DNA of 64,000 nucleotides from G963691835 sp963691835 (GCA_963691835.1 OY829383.1:1612001-1676000), one strand, 5' to 3'; positions 8,903-17,966 are shown, numbered from the stretch's first letter. Notes: generated by a model from the letters alone, not told the origin. A program made the numbers and translations.

Positions 8903-8930
8903 TTGCAAGCGGGCAACGCCTGCCGATATA
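8903..8930 (+). promoter_or_regulatory. Candidate promoter for the SRP RNA
   Basis: TTGCAA (8903-8908) and GATATA (8925-8930) are spaced by 16 bases. The expected start point, about seven bases downstream, coincides with the first base of the terminal helix of the SRP RNA. Confidence 0.5.
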
Positions 8931-8935
8931 CGACA

Positions 8936-9035
8936 GTTGGAAGGTTGGTGCGGACGGGCTCCTCGCCAACCCGGTCAGGTCCGGAAGGAAGCAGCCGTAA
9001 CGAGTTTCGGTCTGGGTCGTTTTCCAACCTTCCAC
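8936..9035 (+). ncRNA. ffs: Bacterial small SRP RNA (4.5S RNA)
   Basis: The RNA contains the universally conserved domain IV hairpin core GGTCAGGTCCGGAAGGAAGCAGCC (8973-8996, written in parts here as GGTCAGGTCC and GGAAGGAAGCAGCC), which binds the Ffh M-domain. The ends pair perfectly over 11 bases: TGGAAGGTTGG (8938-8948) with CCAACCTTCCA (9023-9033). A length of about 100 bases fits the short gammaproteobacterial/alphaproteobacterial type. Its place directly upstream of dnaX is a common alphaproteobacterial arrangement. The RNA forms the signal recognition particle with Ffh and directs co-translational membrane targeting. Confidence 0.93.
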
Positions 9036-9106
9036 CCAGTCAATCTAAAGAGTCGTGAGCGCGTGTTCGGCTTCCCTCCGCGGAGAGTGGTGCCTATGAT
9101 CGCGCC

Positions 9107-11065
9107 ATGAACGACGGCGCCCCCACCTCTTCGGCTGAGACCTCTGAGACGGCCGGTGAATACCGGGTCCTAGCCCGGAAGTACCGCCCCCAGACGTTCG
9201 ACGATCTGATTGGCCAGGAAGCCATGGTACGCACCCTGCGCAACGCCATGGCGATGGGCAGGCTGGCGCACGCCTTCGTGCTGACCGGTGTGCGGGGTGT
9301 GGGCAAAACGACAACCGCGCGGATCATCGCCAAGGGTCTGAACTGCATCGGCCCGGATGGTCAGGGTGGACCGACGACAGCACCGTGCGGCGTCTGCTCG
9401 AACTGCACCGCGATCACCGAAGACCGGCACGTCGATGTGCTGGAGATGGACGCCGCCAGCCGGACAGGCGTCGACGACATTCGTGAGATCCTGGACGGCG
9501 TGCGCTACCGGCCGCAGGCCGCGCGTTACAAGGTCTACATCGTGGACGAGGTCCACATGCTCTCCCGGAACGCCTTCAATGCGCTGCTAAAGACGCTGGA
9601 AGAGCCACCGGAGCAGGTGAAGTTCATCTTTGCCACGACAGAGATCCGAAAGGTGCCGGTAACCGTTCTTTCCCGTTGTCAGCGATTTGATCTGCGCCGG
9701 ATTGAAGGCGAGACACTGACCGGGCTGTTCGGCAAGATCTGTGAGAAGGAAGGGGTCAGCGCCGACGATGATGCGCTCGCGCTCGTGGCCCGGGCGGCGG
9801 ACGGCTCCGCGCGGGACGGCCTTTCCATCCTGGATCAGGCGATGGCGCTGTCCGACGACCGGATCACGGCGGACCGGGTGCGCGACATGCTCGGCCTGGC
9901 CGACCGGGAGCTTGTCTGGGATCTGTTGGAGCACACTCTGTCCGGCCGGGTCACCGACGCGTTGGGCCTTGTGGACCGGATGCATGCGACGGGAGCTGAC
10001 CCGGTCGTCATTCTGCAGGATCTGCTGGAGGTGGTCCACACCGTCACCCGCTTCAAGGCAGCCCCGAAGGCGGCCGGCGGGCCCACCGCCTCGGAGCTTG
10101 AGAGGACCCGGGGGGCGGACCTCGCATCCCGGTTGCCGACCGCCCATCTCGCCCGGGCGTGGCAGATGATGCTGAAAGGCCTCGGCGAGGTGCAGTCCGC
10201 GCCTATCGCGGTATCGGCGCTGGAAATGGTCTTGATCCGGCTCGCCTATACCGCCGATCTGCCGAGCCCCGCCGATCTGGTTCGGCAACTGAGGGATGGA
10301 GGGGCCGCACCGGCGACAACGGCGCAGCCCGCGCCGTCCTCATCCGAAGGGCCGGCATCGGTCGCCCGGTCCGGTGCAACAGCGACGGCGGCACCTCCAA
10401 CCCAAGCCCCGCAGGAGGTTTCGCCGCCGGTTCAAGCCACATCGCCGCGCGCCGATGGTGAGATCTCAGCCAAGCCGATTGACGAGGTCCCGCCTTGGCT
10501 TGACGCCCCCGTACCCGACGAAGCGCCGCCGCCCGCGCCGGACCTTGCGGCGAGCGTCTCTGTCGAGACCCGGGGCGTCGGCAGTTTCGAAGAGATTGTG
10601 GCCCTTCTTGAAGATCGCCGGGAGATCCTCCTCCACGCCGAGGTCAGCCAGTTTGTCCGACCCCTTGCCTGCCGGGCCGGCCGGTTGGAGATCATGCTCG
10701 CACCGGGCGGCAAGGACGATGTGCCCCAGCGGCTGGGACGTTGGCTCATTGAGGAAACGGGCCAGCCGTGGGAGGTCGAGCTTATCGAGGAGCCGATGAG
10801 CGCGGAGAGCGCGGCCCCGACCATGGCTGAGCGCAAGACCGCACAAGACGAAGCGACCAGGGCTGAAGCGGCAAGAGACCCGACGGTTGCAGCGGTCCTC
10901 GATAGCTTCCCGGGTGCGACGATCACCGCCGTGCGGCCTTTGGGGGGAGATGAGGACGGGGATCCTGACGCATCGCCTATGGATGCCCCGGTTGAGTTTG
11001 ACGAGGACGAGGATGGGACTGGCGATATTACCGATTCCGCCCTTTCCGCCCGTCGAGAAGGATAG
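9107..11065 (+). CDS. dnaX: DNA polymerase III subunit gamma/tau
   Basis: The 652-residue clamp-loader ATPase opens and loads the beta clamp and bridges polymerase cores. The sequence shows YRPQTFDDLIGQEAMVRTL, Walker A GVRGVGKTTTARI, a four-cysteine zinc module (CGVCSNC with upstream cysteine), Walker B VYIVDEVHML and the sensor/SRC motif TVLSRCQRFDL. A Pro/Ala-rich linker (about 395-490) joins a C-terminal tau-like domain. I see no obvious A-rich slippery heptamer for the gamma frameshift. It is followed closely by ybaB and recR in the classic order. Confidence 0.97.
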   Translation: MNDGAPTSSAETSETAGEYRVLARKYRPQTFDDLIGQEAMVRTLRNAMAMGRLAHAFVLTGVRGVGKTTTARIIAKGLNCIGPDGQGGPTTAPCGVCSNCTAITEDRHVDVLEMDAASRTGVDDIREILDGVRYRPQAARYKVYIVDEVHMLSRNAFNALLKTLEEPPEQVKFIFATTEIRKVPVTVLSRCQRFDLRRIEGETLTGLFGKICEKEGVSADDDALALVARAADGSARDGLSILDQAMALSDDRITADRVRDMLGLADRELVWDLLEHTLSGRVTDALGLVDRMHATGADPVVILQDLLEVVHTVTRFKAAPKAAGGPTASELERTRGADLASRLPTAHLARAWQMMLKGLGEVQSAPIAVSALEMVLIRLAYTADLPSPADLVRQLRDGGAAPATTAQPAPSSSEGPASVARSGATATAAPPTQAPQEVSPPVQATSPRADGEISAKPIDEVPPWLDAPVPDEAPPPAPDLAASVSVETRGVGSFEEIVALLEDRREILLHAEVSQFVRPLACRAGRLEIMLAPGGKDDVPQRLGRWLIEETGQPWEVELIEEPMSAESAAPTMAERKTAQDEATRAEAARDPTVAAVLDSFPGATITAVRPLGGDEDGDPDASPMDAPVEFDEDEDGTGDITDSALSARREG

Positions 11066-11113
11066 TAGGACCGTCCGACATCGGCGCCTGTCACCACAAG
11101 GGACCCCAAGACG

Positions 11114-11437
11114 ATGAAGAACCTCGGCAGCATGATGAAGCAGGTCCAGGAAATGCAGACCCGCATGCAGGAGATGCAGGACGAGCTCGCCGCGTTGGAC
11201 GTTGTGGGCACGGCCGCCGCCGGAATGGTCACGGTCACGTTGTCCGGCAAAGGGGAGATGAAGGCGGTCAAGCTGGACCCCTCGATCGTCGACCCAGCCG
11301 ACCCGGAGGTGCTCGAGGATCTGATCGTCGCCGCCTTTAACGACGCGAAATCCCGGACGGACGCCAGGATGCAGGAAGAAATGAAGAAGCTGACCGGCGG
11401 CCTTCCGCTGCCGCCGGGCTTCAAGTTCCCGTTCTGA
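11114..11437 (+). CDS. ybaB: YbaB/EbfC family nucleoid-associated protein
   Basis: A 107-residue dimeric DNA-binding protein of the YbaB/EbfC family. It opens with a methionine- and glutamine-rich helix (MKNLGSMMKQVQEMQTRMQEMQDELA), followed by the beta core (GMVTVTLSGKGEMKAVKLDPSIVDPADPEVLEDLIVAAFNDA) and the closing GLPLPPGFKFPF. It coats DNA and may influence gene expression; its constant partnership with dnaX and recR suggests a link to replication or repair. The gap to dnaX is 48 bases. Confidence 0.95.
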   Translation: MKNLGSMMKQVQEMQTRMQEMQDELAALDVVGTAAAGMVTVTLSGKGEMKAVKLDPSIVDPADPEVLEDLIVAAFNDAKSRTDARMQEEMKKLTGGLPLPPGFKFPF

Positions 11438-11470
11438 TCAAGAGATCTGCCTCTTCACCCGGAGACCTCC

Positions 11471-12064
11471 ATGGCGGTCGGCGACCTCGAAGCCGTAATG
11501 CAGCTCCTCGCCAAGTTGCCGGGCCTCGGTCCCCGATCCGCCCGGCGCGCGACCCTGCATCTCATCAAACGCCGGGAAGCCCTGCTGCTCCCGTTGGCCG
11601 ATGCTTTGGGAAAGGCGGCGGAGACGGTCGTGACCTGTACGGTCTGCGGCAATCTGGATACCACCGACCCTTGCGGCATCTGCGCGGACCCCGGGCGGGA
11701 TCCGACGCTGCTCTGCGTGGTGGCCGACGTTGCGGATCTTTGGGCGCTAGAACGGGCGGGCGCCTTTGCCGGTCGCTACCACGTGACCGGCGGTGTGCTC
11801 TCCGCTCTGGACGGTGTCGGCCCCGAAGACCTGGGCCTGGACACCCTGGTCACGCGGGCCCGTGACGGCCAGGTCCGGGAAGTCATCCTGGCGCTGGACG
11901 CCACCGTCGACGGCCAGACGACCGCCCACTACATCTCCGAGAGACTGGAAGGCTCCGGGGTCACCGTCACACGGCTGGCGCGCGGCGTCCCCGTGGGCGG
12001 GGAGCTCGACTACCTCGATGACGGCACCTTGACCCAAGCGCTCAAGGCGAGACGGGCCCCGTGA
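11471..12064 (+). CDS. recR: Recombination mediator protein RecR
   Basis: The 197-residue RecR acts with RecO/RecF to load RecA on SSB-coated gapped DNA. A helix-hairpin-helix (LPGLGPRSARRATLHLI) is followed by the four-cysteine zinc finger (CTVCGNLDTTDPCGIC), then the Toprim domain (LLCVVADVADLWALERAG, YHVTGGVLSALDGVGPEDL) and the C-terminal Walker-like LARGVPVGGELDYLDDGTL. The length is normal. The stop overlaps the GTG start of the next gene by four bases. Confidence 0.97.
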   Translation: MAVGDLEAVMQLLAKLPGLGPRSARRATLHLIKRREALLLPLADALGKAAETVVTCTVCGNLDTTDPCGICADPGRDPTLLCVVADVADLWALERAGAFAGRYHVTGGVLSALDGVGPEDLGLDTLVTRARDGQVREVILALDATVDGQTTAHYISERLEGSGVTVTRLARGVPVGGELDYLDDGTLTQALKARRAP

Positions 12065-12999
12065 GCGGGTCCCCCAGCCCCATCGGCCGGGGCGTCGCGA
12101 CGCTTATCGGGTTCACGGCCGTTCTGATGTGGGCGACGCTGGCTTTGTTCACCGCGTGGAGCGGTGCCGTCCCGCCTTTCCAGCTTGTCGCCATGTGTTT
12201 CACCGTGGCCACAGCGCTAGCGGTGGTGGTGTGGATCATCCGGGGACAGAACCCGCTGGATCGTCTGCGCCTGCCTCCGGCCGTATGGATGACCGGTGTT
12301 GGCGGGCTGTTCGGCTATCACTTCTTCTACTTCCTCGCTCTGCGGAACGCACCGGAGGTCGAGGCGAGCCTGATCGCCTATCTCTGGCCGCTGCTGATCG
12401 TCGTTTTCTCAGCCCTGCTACCGGGTGAGCGGCTGCGGTGGTTCCATGTGGCGGGGGCTTTGCTGGGCCTTCTCGGGGCGGGCCTTCTCGTCACCAAGGG
12501 CGAGGGATTCGCGTTTGAGCAGCAGTACACCCTCGGATACGCGGCAGCCTGCGTTTGCGCGGTCGGATGGTCTGGATACTCGGTTCTCTCGCGGCGGTTC
12601 GGTCAGGTGCCGACGGACGCGGTCGGCGGCTTCTGCGCGGTGGCGGCGGTTCTTGGCGCCGTTTGCCATCTCGTTTTCGAGGAAACGGTCTGGCCAGCGG
12701 ACACAGTCGAATGGCTGGCGGTGCTGGCTCTGGGTATTGGGCCCGTCGGAGGTGCCTTCTTCACCTGGGACATCGGCGTGAAACGGGGCGACATTCAATT
12801 GCTGGGCGCGTCGTCCTACGCCGCTCCACTCCTGTCCACGTTGGTCCTGGTCTCGGTCGGGCTCGCACCGGCGACCTGGGTGCTTGCCGGGGCGTGCGTG
12901 CTGATCGTGGGCGGCGCGGTGCTGGCCGCCAAGGACATGGTCCTGCCGCAGAGGAAAACAGCAGCCTCCGAGCTTCCGGGGACGAAGGAGGCCAGCTAG
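12061..12999 (+). CDS. DMT superfamily (EamA) transporter
   Basis: A 312-residue integral membrane protein with ten predicted hydrophobic segments in two EamA repeats. Signals include FGYHFFYFLALRNAPEVEASLIAYLWPLLIVVFSALLPGERL in the first repeat and GPVGGAFFTWDIGVKRGDIQLLGASSYAAPLLSTLVLV in the second. This pattern resembles the YddG-like aromatic amino acid/paraquat exporter subgroup, so export of amino acids or a metabolite across the inner membrane is likely. It starts with GTG overlapping the recR stop (GTGA). The substrate is not known. Confidence 0.87.
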   Translation: MSGSPSPIGRGVATLIGFTAVLMWATLALFTAWSGAVPPFQLVAMCFTVATALAVVVWIIRGQNPLDRLRLPPAVWMTGVGGLFGYHFFYFLALRNAPEVEASLIAYLWPLLIVVFSALLPGERLRWFHVAGALLGLLGAGLLVTKGEGFAFEQQYTLGYAAACVCAVGWSGYSVLSRRFGQVPTDAVGGFCAVAAVLGAVCHLVFEETVWPADTVEWLAVLALGIGPVGGAFFTWDIGVKRGDIQLLGASSYAAPLLSTLVLVSVGLAPATWVLAGACVLIVGGAVLAAKDMVLPQRKTAASELPGTKEAS

Positions 13000-13142
13000 C
13001 GTAAATCGGGCCCTACCTTGTTGTTTTAGAGGCAGATTCACCGTCAGCAATGGATCATAAAGAGATTCAATGTCTGCGGATTTCGCTCTACGCTCGGCTC
13101 AACATCATCGAAACCAACGACATTGATCCTAGGGAGGACACT

Positions 13143-13529
13143 ATGGCCGACTCACTCGACGCTCTGTTCGAAGAAGGGCTCGCAACCCGGAAGAAGGTGC
13201 TGGGCAGCGAGTACGTGGAGAAGTCCATCGGCAACGCCGACGACTTCACGATGCATCTCCAGAAGTTTGTCACCACCCATTGCTGGGGTGCCCTGTGGGG
13301 CCGGGACGGTCTTCCGCTCAAGACCCGCAGCATGCTGAACCTTGCGATGATCGCCGCCCTCGGCAAGCCGCATGAGCTGAAACTCCACACCCGTGGCGCC
13401 ATCAATAACGGCGTGACGAAGGAGGAGATCGCGGAGATCTTCCTGCAAGTCGCGACCTATGCGGGCTTCCCGGCTGCGGTCGAGGCCTTCCGGGTCGCCA
13501 AGGAAGTCTTCGACGAAATGGACGTCTGA
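13143..13529 (+). CDS. Carboxymuconolactone decarboxylase family protein
   Basis: A 128-residue all-helical protein of the CMD/AhpD-like fold. The region around residues 35-110 (THCWGALWGRDGLPLKTRSMLNLAMIAALG, then ELKLHTRGAINNGVTKEEIAEIFLQVATYAGFPAA) matches 4-carboxymuconolactone decarboxylase (PcaC) better than peroxidase-type AhpD, since no CxxC is present. The family decarboxylates gamma-carboxymuconolactone in aromatic degradation, but many members have other unassigned roles. ATG 13143 is preceded by AGGGAGGA at ideal distance, so I reject the longer start at 13050. It lies 2 bases before the next dehydrogenase gene, suggesting one operon. Confidence 0.85.
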   Translation: MADSLDALFEEGLATRKKVLGSEYVEKSIGNADDFTMHLQKFVTTHCWGALWGRDGLPLKTRSMLNLAMIAALGKPHELKLHTRGAINNGVTKEEIAEIFLQVATYAGFPAAVEAFRVAKEVFDEMDV

Positions 13530-13531
13530 TC

Positions 13532-14449
13532 ATGGCGGACGACAAGATCAAGGTCGGCTGGATCGGCCTTGGCAACATGGGGTGGCCGATGGCGGCCAAT
13601 CTCGTGAAGGCGGGCTATGCGCTTACGGTCAACGATCTCGACCCGGCATTGAGCCAACGGTTCGCAGGACAGGTCGGCGGCGAGGTGGCAACCACGGCCC
13701 GCGCAACGGCGGAAGCGAGCGATGTTCTGATCACCATGGTGCCCAACGGCAAGGTGGTGAAGGCGATCATGACCGAGGGTCCCGACTCGGCGATGGCCGG
13801 TCTTGGCGGTGGCGGTGTGGTTGTCGACATGAGTTCGTCCGACCCGGTCGGAACGCGAGAGCTGGCGGCGGCGTTGCTGAAGGAGGGTGTGATACTGCTG
13901 GACGCGCCTGTCTCCGGCGGCGTGCCCAAGGCCTCCGACGGGACTCTTGCCATCATGCTCGGCGGCGAGGATGCGGATGCGAAGGCCCAGGCAATGCCCT
14001 TGCTCGACACTATGGGCGGGGCTGTCTTTGAGACCGGACCCACCGGCTCTGGCCACGCGATGAAGGCGCTGAACAACTACCTTTCCGCCATCGGGCTCAC
14101 GGCCGCGAACGAAGCGCTGATGGTCGGGCAGAAGTTCGGTCTCGATCCGCGCGTGATGACCGATGTGATCAACGCCTCCACCGGCCGCAACAGCAACACG
14201 GAGCGGAAGCTGCACCAGGCCGTTATTCCGCGCACATTCGACGCCGGTTTCGCGACCACATTGATGGCAAAGGATCTGCGGACCGCCTACGACCTCGTCA
14301 AAGCGCAATCGCAATACGCGCCAGTCATGGAACTGGTCAGCAAAATCTGGACGGAGGTCGACGAGGAGTTCCCCGGCTGCGACCACACCGCCTCGATCCA
14401 ATGGTGGGAGAAACGCAACGACATCGTTGTCGGCGACGCCCAGGACTGA
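13532..14449 (+). CDS. NAD(P)-dependent oxidoreductase, 3-hydroxyisobutyrate dehydrogenase family
   Basis: The 305-residue enzyme belongs to the beta-hydroxyacid dehydrogenases. It shows the Rossmann motif GWIGLGNMGWPMAANLVKAGY, the substrate-binding LDAPVSGGVPKASDG, and the catalytic lysine region GSGHAMKALNNYLSAIG. The C-terminal helical domain is complete (FDAGFATTLMAKDLRTAYDL). Substrates in the family include 3-hydroxyisobutyrate, tartronate semialdehyde and related 2-methyl or 2-hydroxymethyl acids. The pairing with a CMD-family gene suggests a small catabolic unit. Confidence 0.9.
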   Translation: MADDKIKVGWIGLGNMGWPMAANLVKAGYALTVNDLDPALSQRFAGQVGGEVATTARATAEASDVLITMVPNGKVVKAIMTEGPDSAMAGLGGGGVVVDMSSSDPVGTRELAAALLKEGVILLDAPVSGGVPKASDGTLAIMLGGEDADAKAQAMPLLDTMGGAVFETGPTGSGHAMKALNNYLSAIGLTAANEALMVGQKFGLDPRVMTDVINASTGRNSNTERKLHQAVIPRTFDAGFATTLMAKDLRTAYDLVKAQSQYAPVMELVSKIWTEVDEEFPGCDHTASIQWWEKRNDIVVGDAQD

Positions 14450-14465
14450 CGCCGCCCGACCCGTG

Positions 14466-15893
14466 TCACGCGCCCGCGCTGTAGCGGAAGATCTGCTCGT
14501 CCGAGGATACACCCTTGAGGCGGGCGATCTCCGAGTGGGCGCCGTATCCCGCACCACGCAGAATGTCCGGGACCGACTCTTCCTCATTGAGGGCGCGGGT
14601 AACGCAGATGTCGCCCGCGTCCGCCAACCCTTGGACGCGGGCGGCGATATTCACGGTTTGACCGAAGTAGTCGACGCTTCGGCCGGCGTTGATGGCGAGG
14701 GCCGGACCGGAGTGGAGGCCGACTTTCAAGCCGACTTGGTTGTCTTTGTGGCCACCGGCCAACTCGTCCATTGCCGCCATCATGGCAACCGCCGCCGACG
14801 CGCCGTCTCTACCGGACGGGAACGCGGCCATGACCGCATCGCCCATCGTCTTGATCATCGCCCCGGAGTGGGATTTCACCACGCTCTTGAGGGCGACGAA
14901 GTGATCCTGCACCAGCCGGTAGGCTGCGAGATCCTCTTCCCGGTCGTAGAGTGCCGTCGAGCCCTTAAGGTCGGTGAAAAGGAGCGTGAGGTTCCTGAGC
15001 TTCAACTTCAGGTCCGGCGCCAACTCGCTCAATGCGAACGTGTCCCGGAAGGCCTGGTTGTTCAGGAGATGCTTCCCCGTCAGCCTTGGGCCAAACACCG
15101 CTTCGCCCTTGCTGATGATCGCGCGCACCTGGTCCATATCGATCAGGATCAGGCGGCACCAGACCGGCTGGTCAGCCTGATTGTCGACTTTGATCTAGAT
15201 CTCTCCGGGCGCAACTCTGACGCGGTTCGGCTGAAATCCCCCTTCCGTGAGACTGATGGACACCTCGGAGGGGGCCCCCTCGCTCGGATCTGCGATTTGG
15301 ATATCGACACCGGAATGAGTGTCCATGCAGAGGAGCCGGAAAGCATCCCCTCTCTCGACAGAGGCCGTAAGGGAACCGTCGGCCCCGGGTTCCAGCTTCA
15401 CGTCGCCTTTGGTCTGTCGCTGTATGAACGCATCCCAGTCAGGGCCGAAGGGATAGCTTGAGGACCTGTAGTACTGGAGATAGCTCGCAAGATCGCCATG
15501 GATGTCCAAGCGACTGGCCGCGGGCACGTGAACGAAGCTGACTTCAACCGTATCGTCGAGCACGGACGGCGCATCCCGCATGCACATCGCGCAGAAGACG
15601 ATATCAGCATCGATGCGATCGAGGTCCTGGACACTGTTTGTGATGGCGCCGCAGAGCGGGCAGACCATGCCCCACTCCAGATCGAACGCGCCCAACTTCG
15701 CACCGTGGACAAACAGATCCACCGCCAGGTCCGCTGGCACGCCCGCCTCTTCGGCAAAGGTGAAGGGATTAATGCGCGCAGCCTTGTGAGGGGGCAGGCC
15801 GAGAAGGTGCTCGGTGAACTGGCTCAAGGTGCCGTCCGGGCAACCGCATTTGGCTGCGGCCGCTCTCAGGAGGTCCGGCGATGCTTCCGACAT
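14466..15893 (-). pseudogene. DUF5939-type adenylate/guanylate cyclase, split by an in-frame TAG
   Basis: Reading on the minus strand from ATG 15893, the first half (232 residues) is a zinc-ribbon-bearing N-terminal domain with two CxxC pairs (CPLCG near 78, CAMC near 104). It ends ...RVRVAPGEI at a TAG (15197-15195). The same frame then continues without another stop: IKVDNQADQPVWCRLILID leads into MDQVRAIISKGEAVFGPRL and a complete class III nucleotidyl cyclase domain. That domain has LLFTDLKGSTALYD with its metal aspartate, GAMIKTMGDAVMAAF, and HSGPALAIN...DYFGQTVNIAARVQ. Family members are single proteins with this domain order, so the TAG interrupts one gene. The second half's ATG (15137) has no visible Shine-Dalgarno. 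TAG is an ordinary stop elsewhere in the window. A nonsense pseudogene, read-through, or a sequencing error are the options. Confidence 0.75.
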
Positions 15894-15951
15894 GGGCGTA
15901 TCCCCCGCGCTCTGTCGGCACCGCCAGCGGGCATCCCGAATGCGGTGCGGA

Positions 15952-16533
15952 TTAGGAACCTGCTTCCATATAGTAACGCATTAGCGTTTTTGCATCCTCG
16001 GAATCCCATTCCGCGATGCCGAGAAGGTAGCCGCGCACCATCCCGTCCCGGTCAATGATATAGGAAGCGGGCACGCCACGGCCCTTCATCGCCTGGATCA
16101 GTTTGGTCCGCTTGTCGCTGGCGGACGTGAGGTTCTCGATCCCCAGTTTCTCAAGGAAGGGCGCGTAGACCTTGGACCCGGCGCGGTCCAGGGAGATCAA
16201 CTGAACCCGGAAATCCGGCCCCCCTTCCGACGCCTGCAGACGATCCAGCGCTGGCAGCTCTTTCACACAGGGCGCACACCACGTGGCCCAGAAATTGACC
16301 AGCGTCACTTTTCCGTTGAGATCGGCGAGCTTGATGGTCTCACCGTCTGCCCCTATGAAGGGCGTGTCCGGCACCGGAAACGGCGTCTCAAGCTCCACAT
16401 AGCCCTGCACGTCACCGACGGCGGGGGCGGCGGCGACAACCGGCCCGATCAGCGGGATCGCGACGACCGCGCCGAGCCCGAGCGCACCGACGATGCCGAA
16501 CACCAGTGCGGATGTGCGAAGACGATCGAACAA
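15952..16533 (-). CDS. TlpA-like membrane-anchored thioredoxin / thiol-disulfide reductase
   Basis: A protein of about 193 residues with an N-terminal membrane anchor or uncleaved signal (LVFGIVGALGLGAVVAIPLIG) and a periplasmic thioredoxin fold. The active site is WATWCAPCVKELP (CxxC near residue 85-88), preceded by LNGKVTLVNF and followed by a cis-proline region (GVPASYIIDRDG). TlpA/ResA relatives reduce periplasmic disulfides, often for cytochrome assembly. Position next to argH in divergent orientation is common in alphaproteobacteria. I favour a TTG start at 16533 with GGGGAGG upstream; another in-frame TTG at 16548 is possible but would overlap the argH start. Confidence 0.85.
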   Translation of the reverse strand: MFDRLRTSALVFGIVGALGLGAVVAIPLIGPVVAAAPAVGDVQGYVELETPFPVPDTPFIGADGETIKLADLNGKVTLVNFWATWCAPCVKELPALDRLQASEGGPDFRVQLISLDRAGSKVYAPFLEKLGIENLTSASDKRTKLIQAMKGRGVPASYIIDRDGMVRGYLLGIAEWDSEDAKTLMRYYMEAGS

Positions 16534-16547
16534 GGGTACCTCCCCCA

Positions 16548-17963
16548 ATGGCCGAAACCGACAACTCTCCGAACCCCCGGCCGAGCGGCATCTGGGGTGG
16601 GCGCTTCTCCGGCGGATTTGCCGAGATCATGGAAGAGATCAACGCTTCCATCGAATTCGACCGCCGTCTGTTCCGCGAAGACATCCGCGGCTCTCGCGCC
16701 CACGCGAAAATGCTGGTCGCCCAAGGCATAATTAGGGCGGAAGATGGCGAGGCGATCCTCGGCGGTCTAGACAAAATCGAACAAGAGATCGCCCAGGGTG
16801 CGTTCACGTTTTCGCGCGCGCTCGAAGACATCCACATGAATATCGAGTCCCGGCTGCGGGAACTCATTGGGGAGCCGGCAGGCCGCCTGCATACGGCCCG
16901 CTCCAGAAACGACCAGATCGCGCTCGATGTGAAGTTATGGGTCCGGGGCGCGATCGACGAGCTGGACGACCGCCTGAAAGATCTTCAGGAAGCGCTGATC
17001 GCCCAGGCAGAGGCCCACCCGGACGTTGTCATGCCGGGCTTCACCCATCTCCAGGCCGCCCAGCCCGTCACGTTCGGCCACCATATGCTGGCGTATGTCG
17101 AGATGATCGGACGGGACCGGGGACGCCTTGCCGACTGTCGGCGACGGGGTAATGTCAGCCCCCTCGGTGCGGCGGCGCTCGCGGGAACATCCTTCCCGAT
17201 CGACACGGAGATGACGGCCAAGGCGCTGGACTTCGACAGCCCGTTCTCCAACTCATTGGATGCGGTCGCCGACAGAGACTTTGTGCTTGAGTTCCTCGCT
17301 GCGGCCTCGATCTGCGCGGTTCATCTTTCCCGCTTCGGCGAAGAGATCGTGCTTTGGACCAGCGCCCAGTTCCGATTCATCTCGCTGACCGACGCGTTCA
17401 CGACCGGCAGCTCGATCATGCCGCAGAAGCGGAATCCGGACGCCGCCGAGATCGTGCGCGGAAAATCCGGCCGGATCATTGGGGCGCTAAACGCGCTGCT
17501 GATCCTGATGAAAGGTCTGCCGCTCACCTACGGCAAGGACATGCAGGAGGACAAGGAGCCCCTGTTCGACGCGGCGGATACGCTTCTGCTGTGCGTCTCA
17601 GCGATGGCCGGGATGGTCCGGGACATGTCACCGAATGTGGAGGCGTTGCGGCACGCGTTGGACTTTGGCTATCCGACGGCGACCGATCTGGCGGATTGGC
17701 TGGTCCAGAACCTCGACATCCCTTTCCGCGACGCCCACCACATCACTGGCAGCACGGTCCGGATGGCGGAGGAACGCGGGGTGGATCTTGCTGACCTATC
17801 CCTCGCCGATCTTCAGTCGGTGGAACCGAGGATCACGGATGCGGTCTTCGCCGTCCTGGCGCCGGAGCGCTCGGTGGAGAGCCGGACCAGCCTTGGCGGC
17901 ACGGCCCCGGCGAATGTCCGCGCGGCGGCAGCCAATGCCCGAACGCGGTTTCTGGAGGGCTGA
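16548..17963 (+). CDS. argH: Argininosuccinate lyase
   Basis: The 471-residue enzyme cleaves argininosuccinate to arginine and fumarate, the last step of arginine synthesis. The sequence shows IWGGRFSGGFAEIMEEINASI, DIHMNIESRL, LHTARSRNDQIALDVKLWVR, GFTHLQAAQPVTFGHH and the fumarase/ASL signature GSSIMPQKRNPDAAEIVRGKSGRI near residue 290. The length is typical. I chose ATG 16548 (MAETDN) because the longer start at 16506 would lie inside the divergent tlpA-like gene. Start codons of the two divergent genes are only 14 bases apart. Confidence 0.97.
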   Translation: MAETDNSPNPRPSGIWGGRFSGGFAEIMEEINASIEFDRRLFREDIRGSRAHAKMLVAQGIIRAEDGEAILGGLDKIEQEIAQGAFTFSRALEDIHMNIESRLRELIGEPAGRLHTARSRNDQIALDVKLWVRGAIDELDDRLKDLQEALIAQAEAHPDVVMPGFTHLQAAQPVTFGHHMLAYVEMIGRDRGRLADCRRRGNVSPLGAAALAGTSFPIDTEMTAKALDFDSPFSNSLDAVADRDFVLEFLAAASICAVHLSRFGEEIVLWTSAQFRFISLTDAFTTGSSIMPQKRNPDAAEIVRGKSGRIIGALNALLILMKGLPLTYGKDMQEDKEPLFDAADTLLLCVSAMAGMVRDMSPNVEALRHALDFGYPTATDLADWLVQNLDIPFRDAHHITGSTVRMAEERGVDLADLSLADLQSVEPRITDAVFAVLAPERSVESRTSLGGTAPANVRAAAANARTRFLEG

Positions 17964-17966
17964 ACG

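Noticed and set aside
9107..11065. Programmed frameshift in dnaX producing gamma
   Set aside because: No A-rich slippery heptamer with a following stem was found in the expected region; only tau-like full length is supported.
13457..14587. 376-codon open frame antisense to the 3-hydroxyisobutyrate-dehydrogenase-like gene
   Set aside because: It covers a gene with clear Rossmann and lysine motifs and has no family features of its own.
14466..15893. TAG reassignment (pyrrolysine or similar) as the reason for the cyclase stop
   Set aside because: Other genes in the window end normally at TAG (for example the RidA gene, dnaX, the lptM-like gene), so general reassignment is unlikely.
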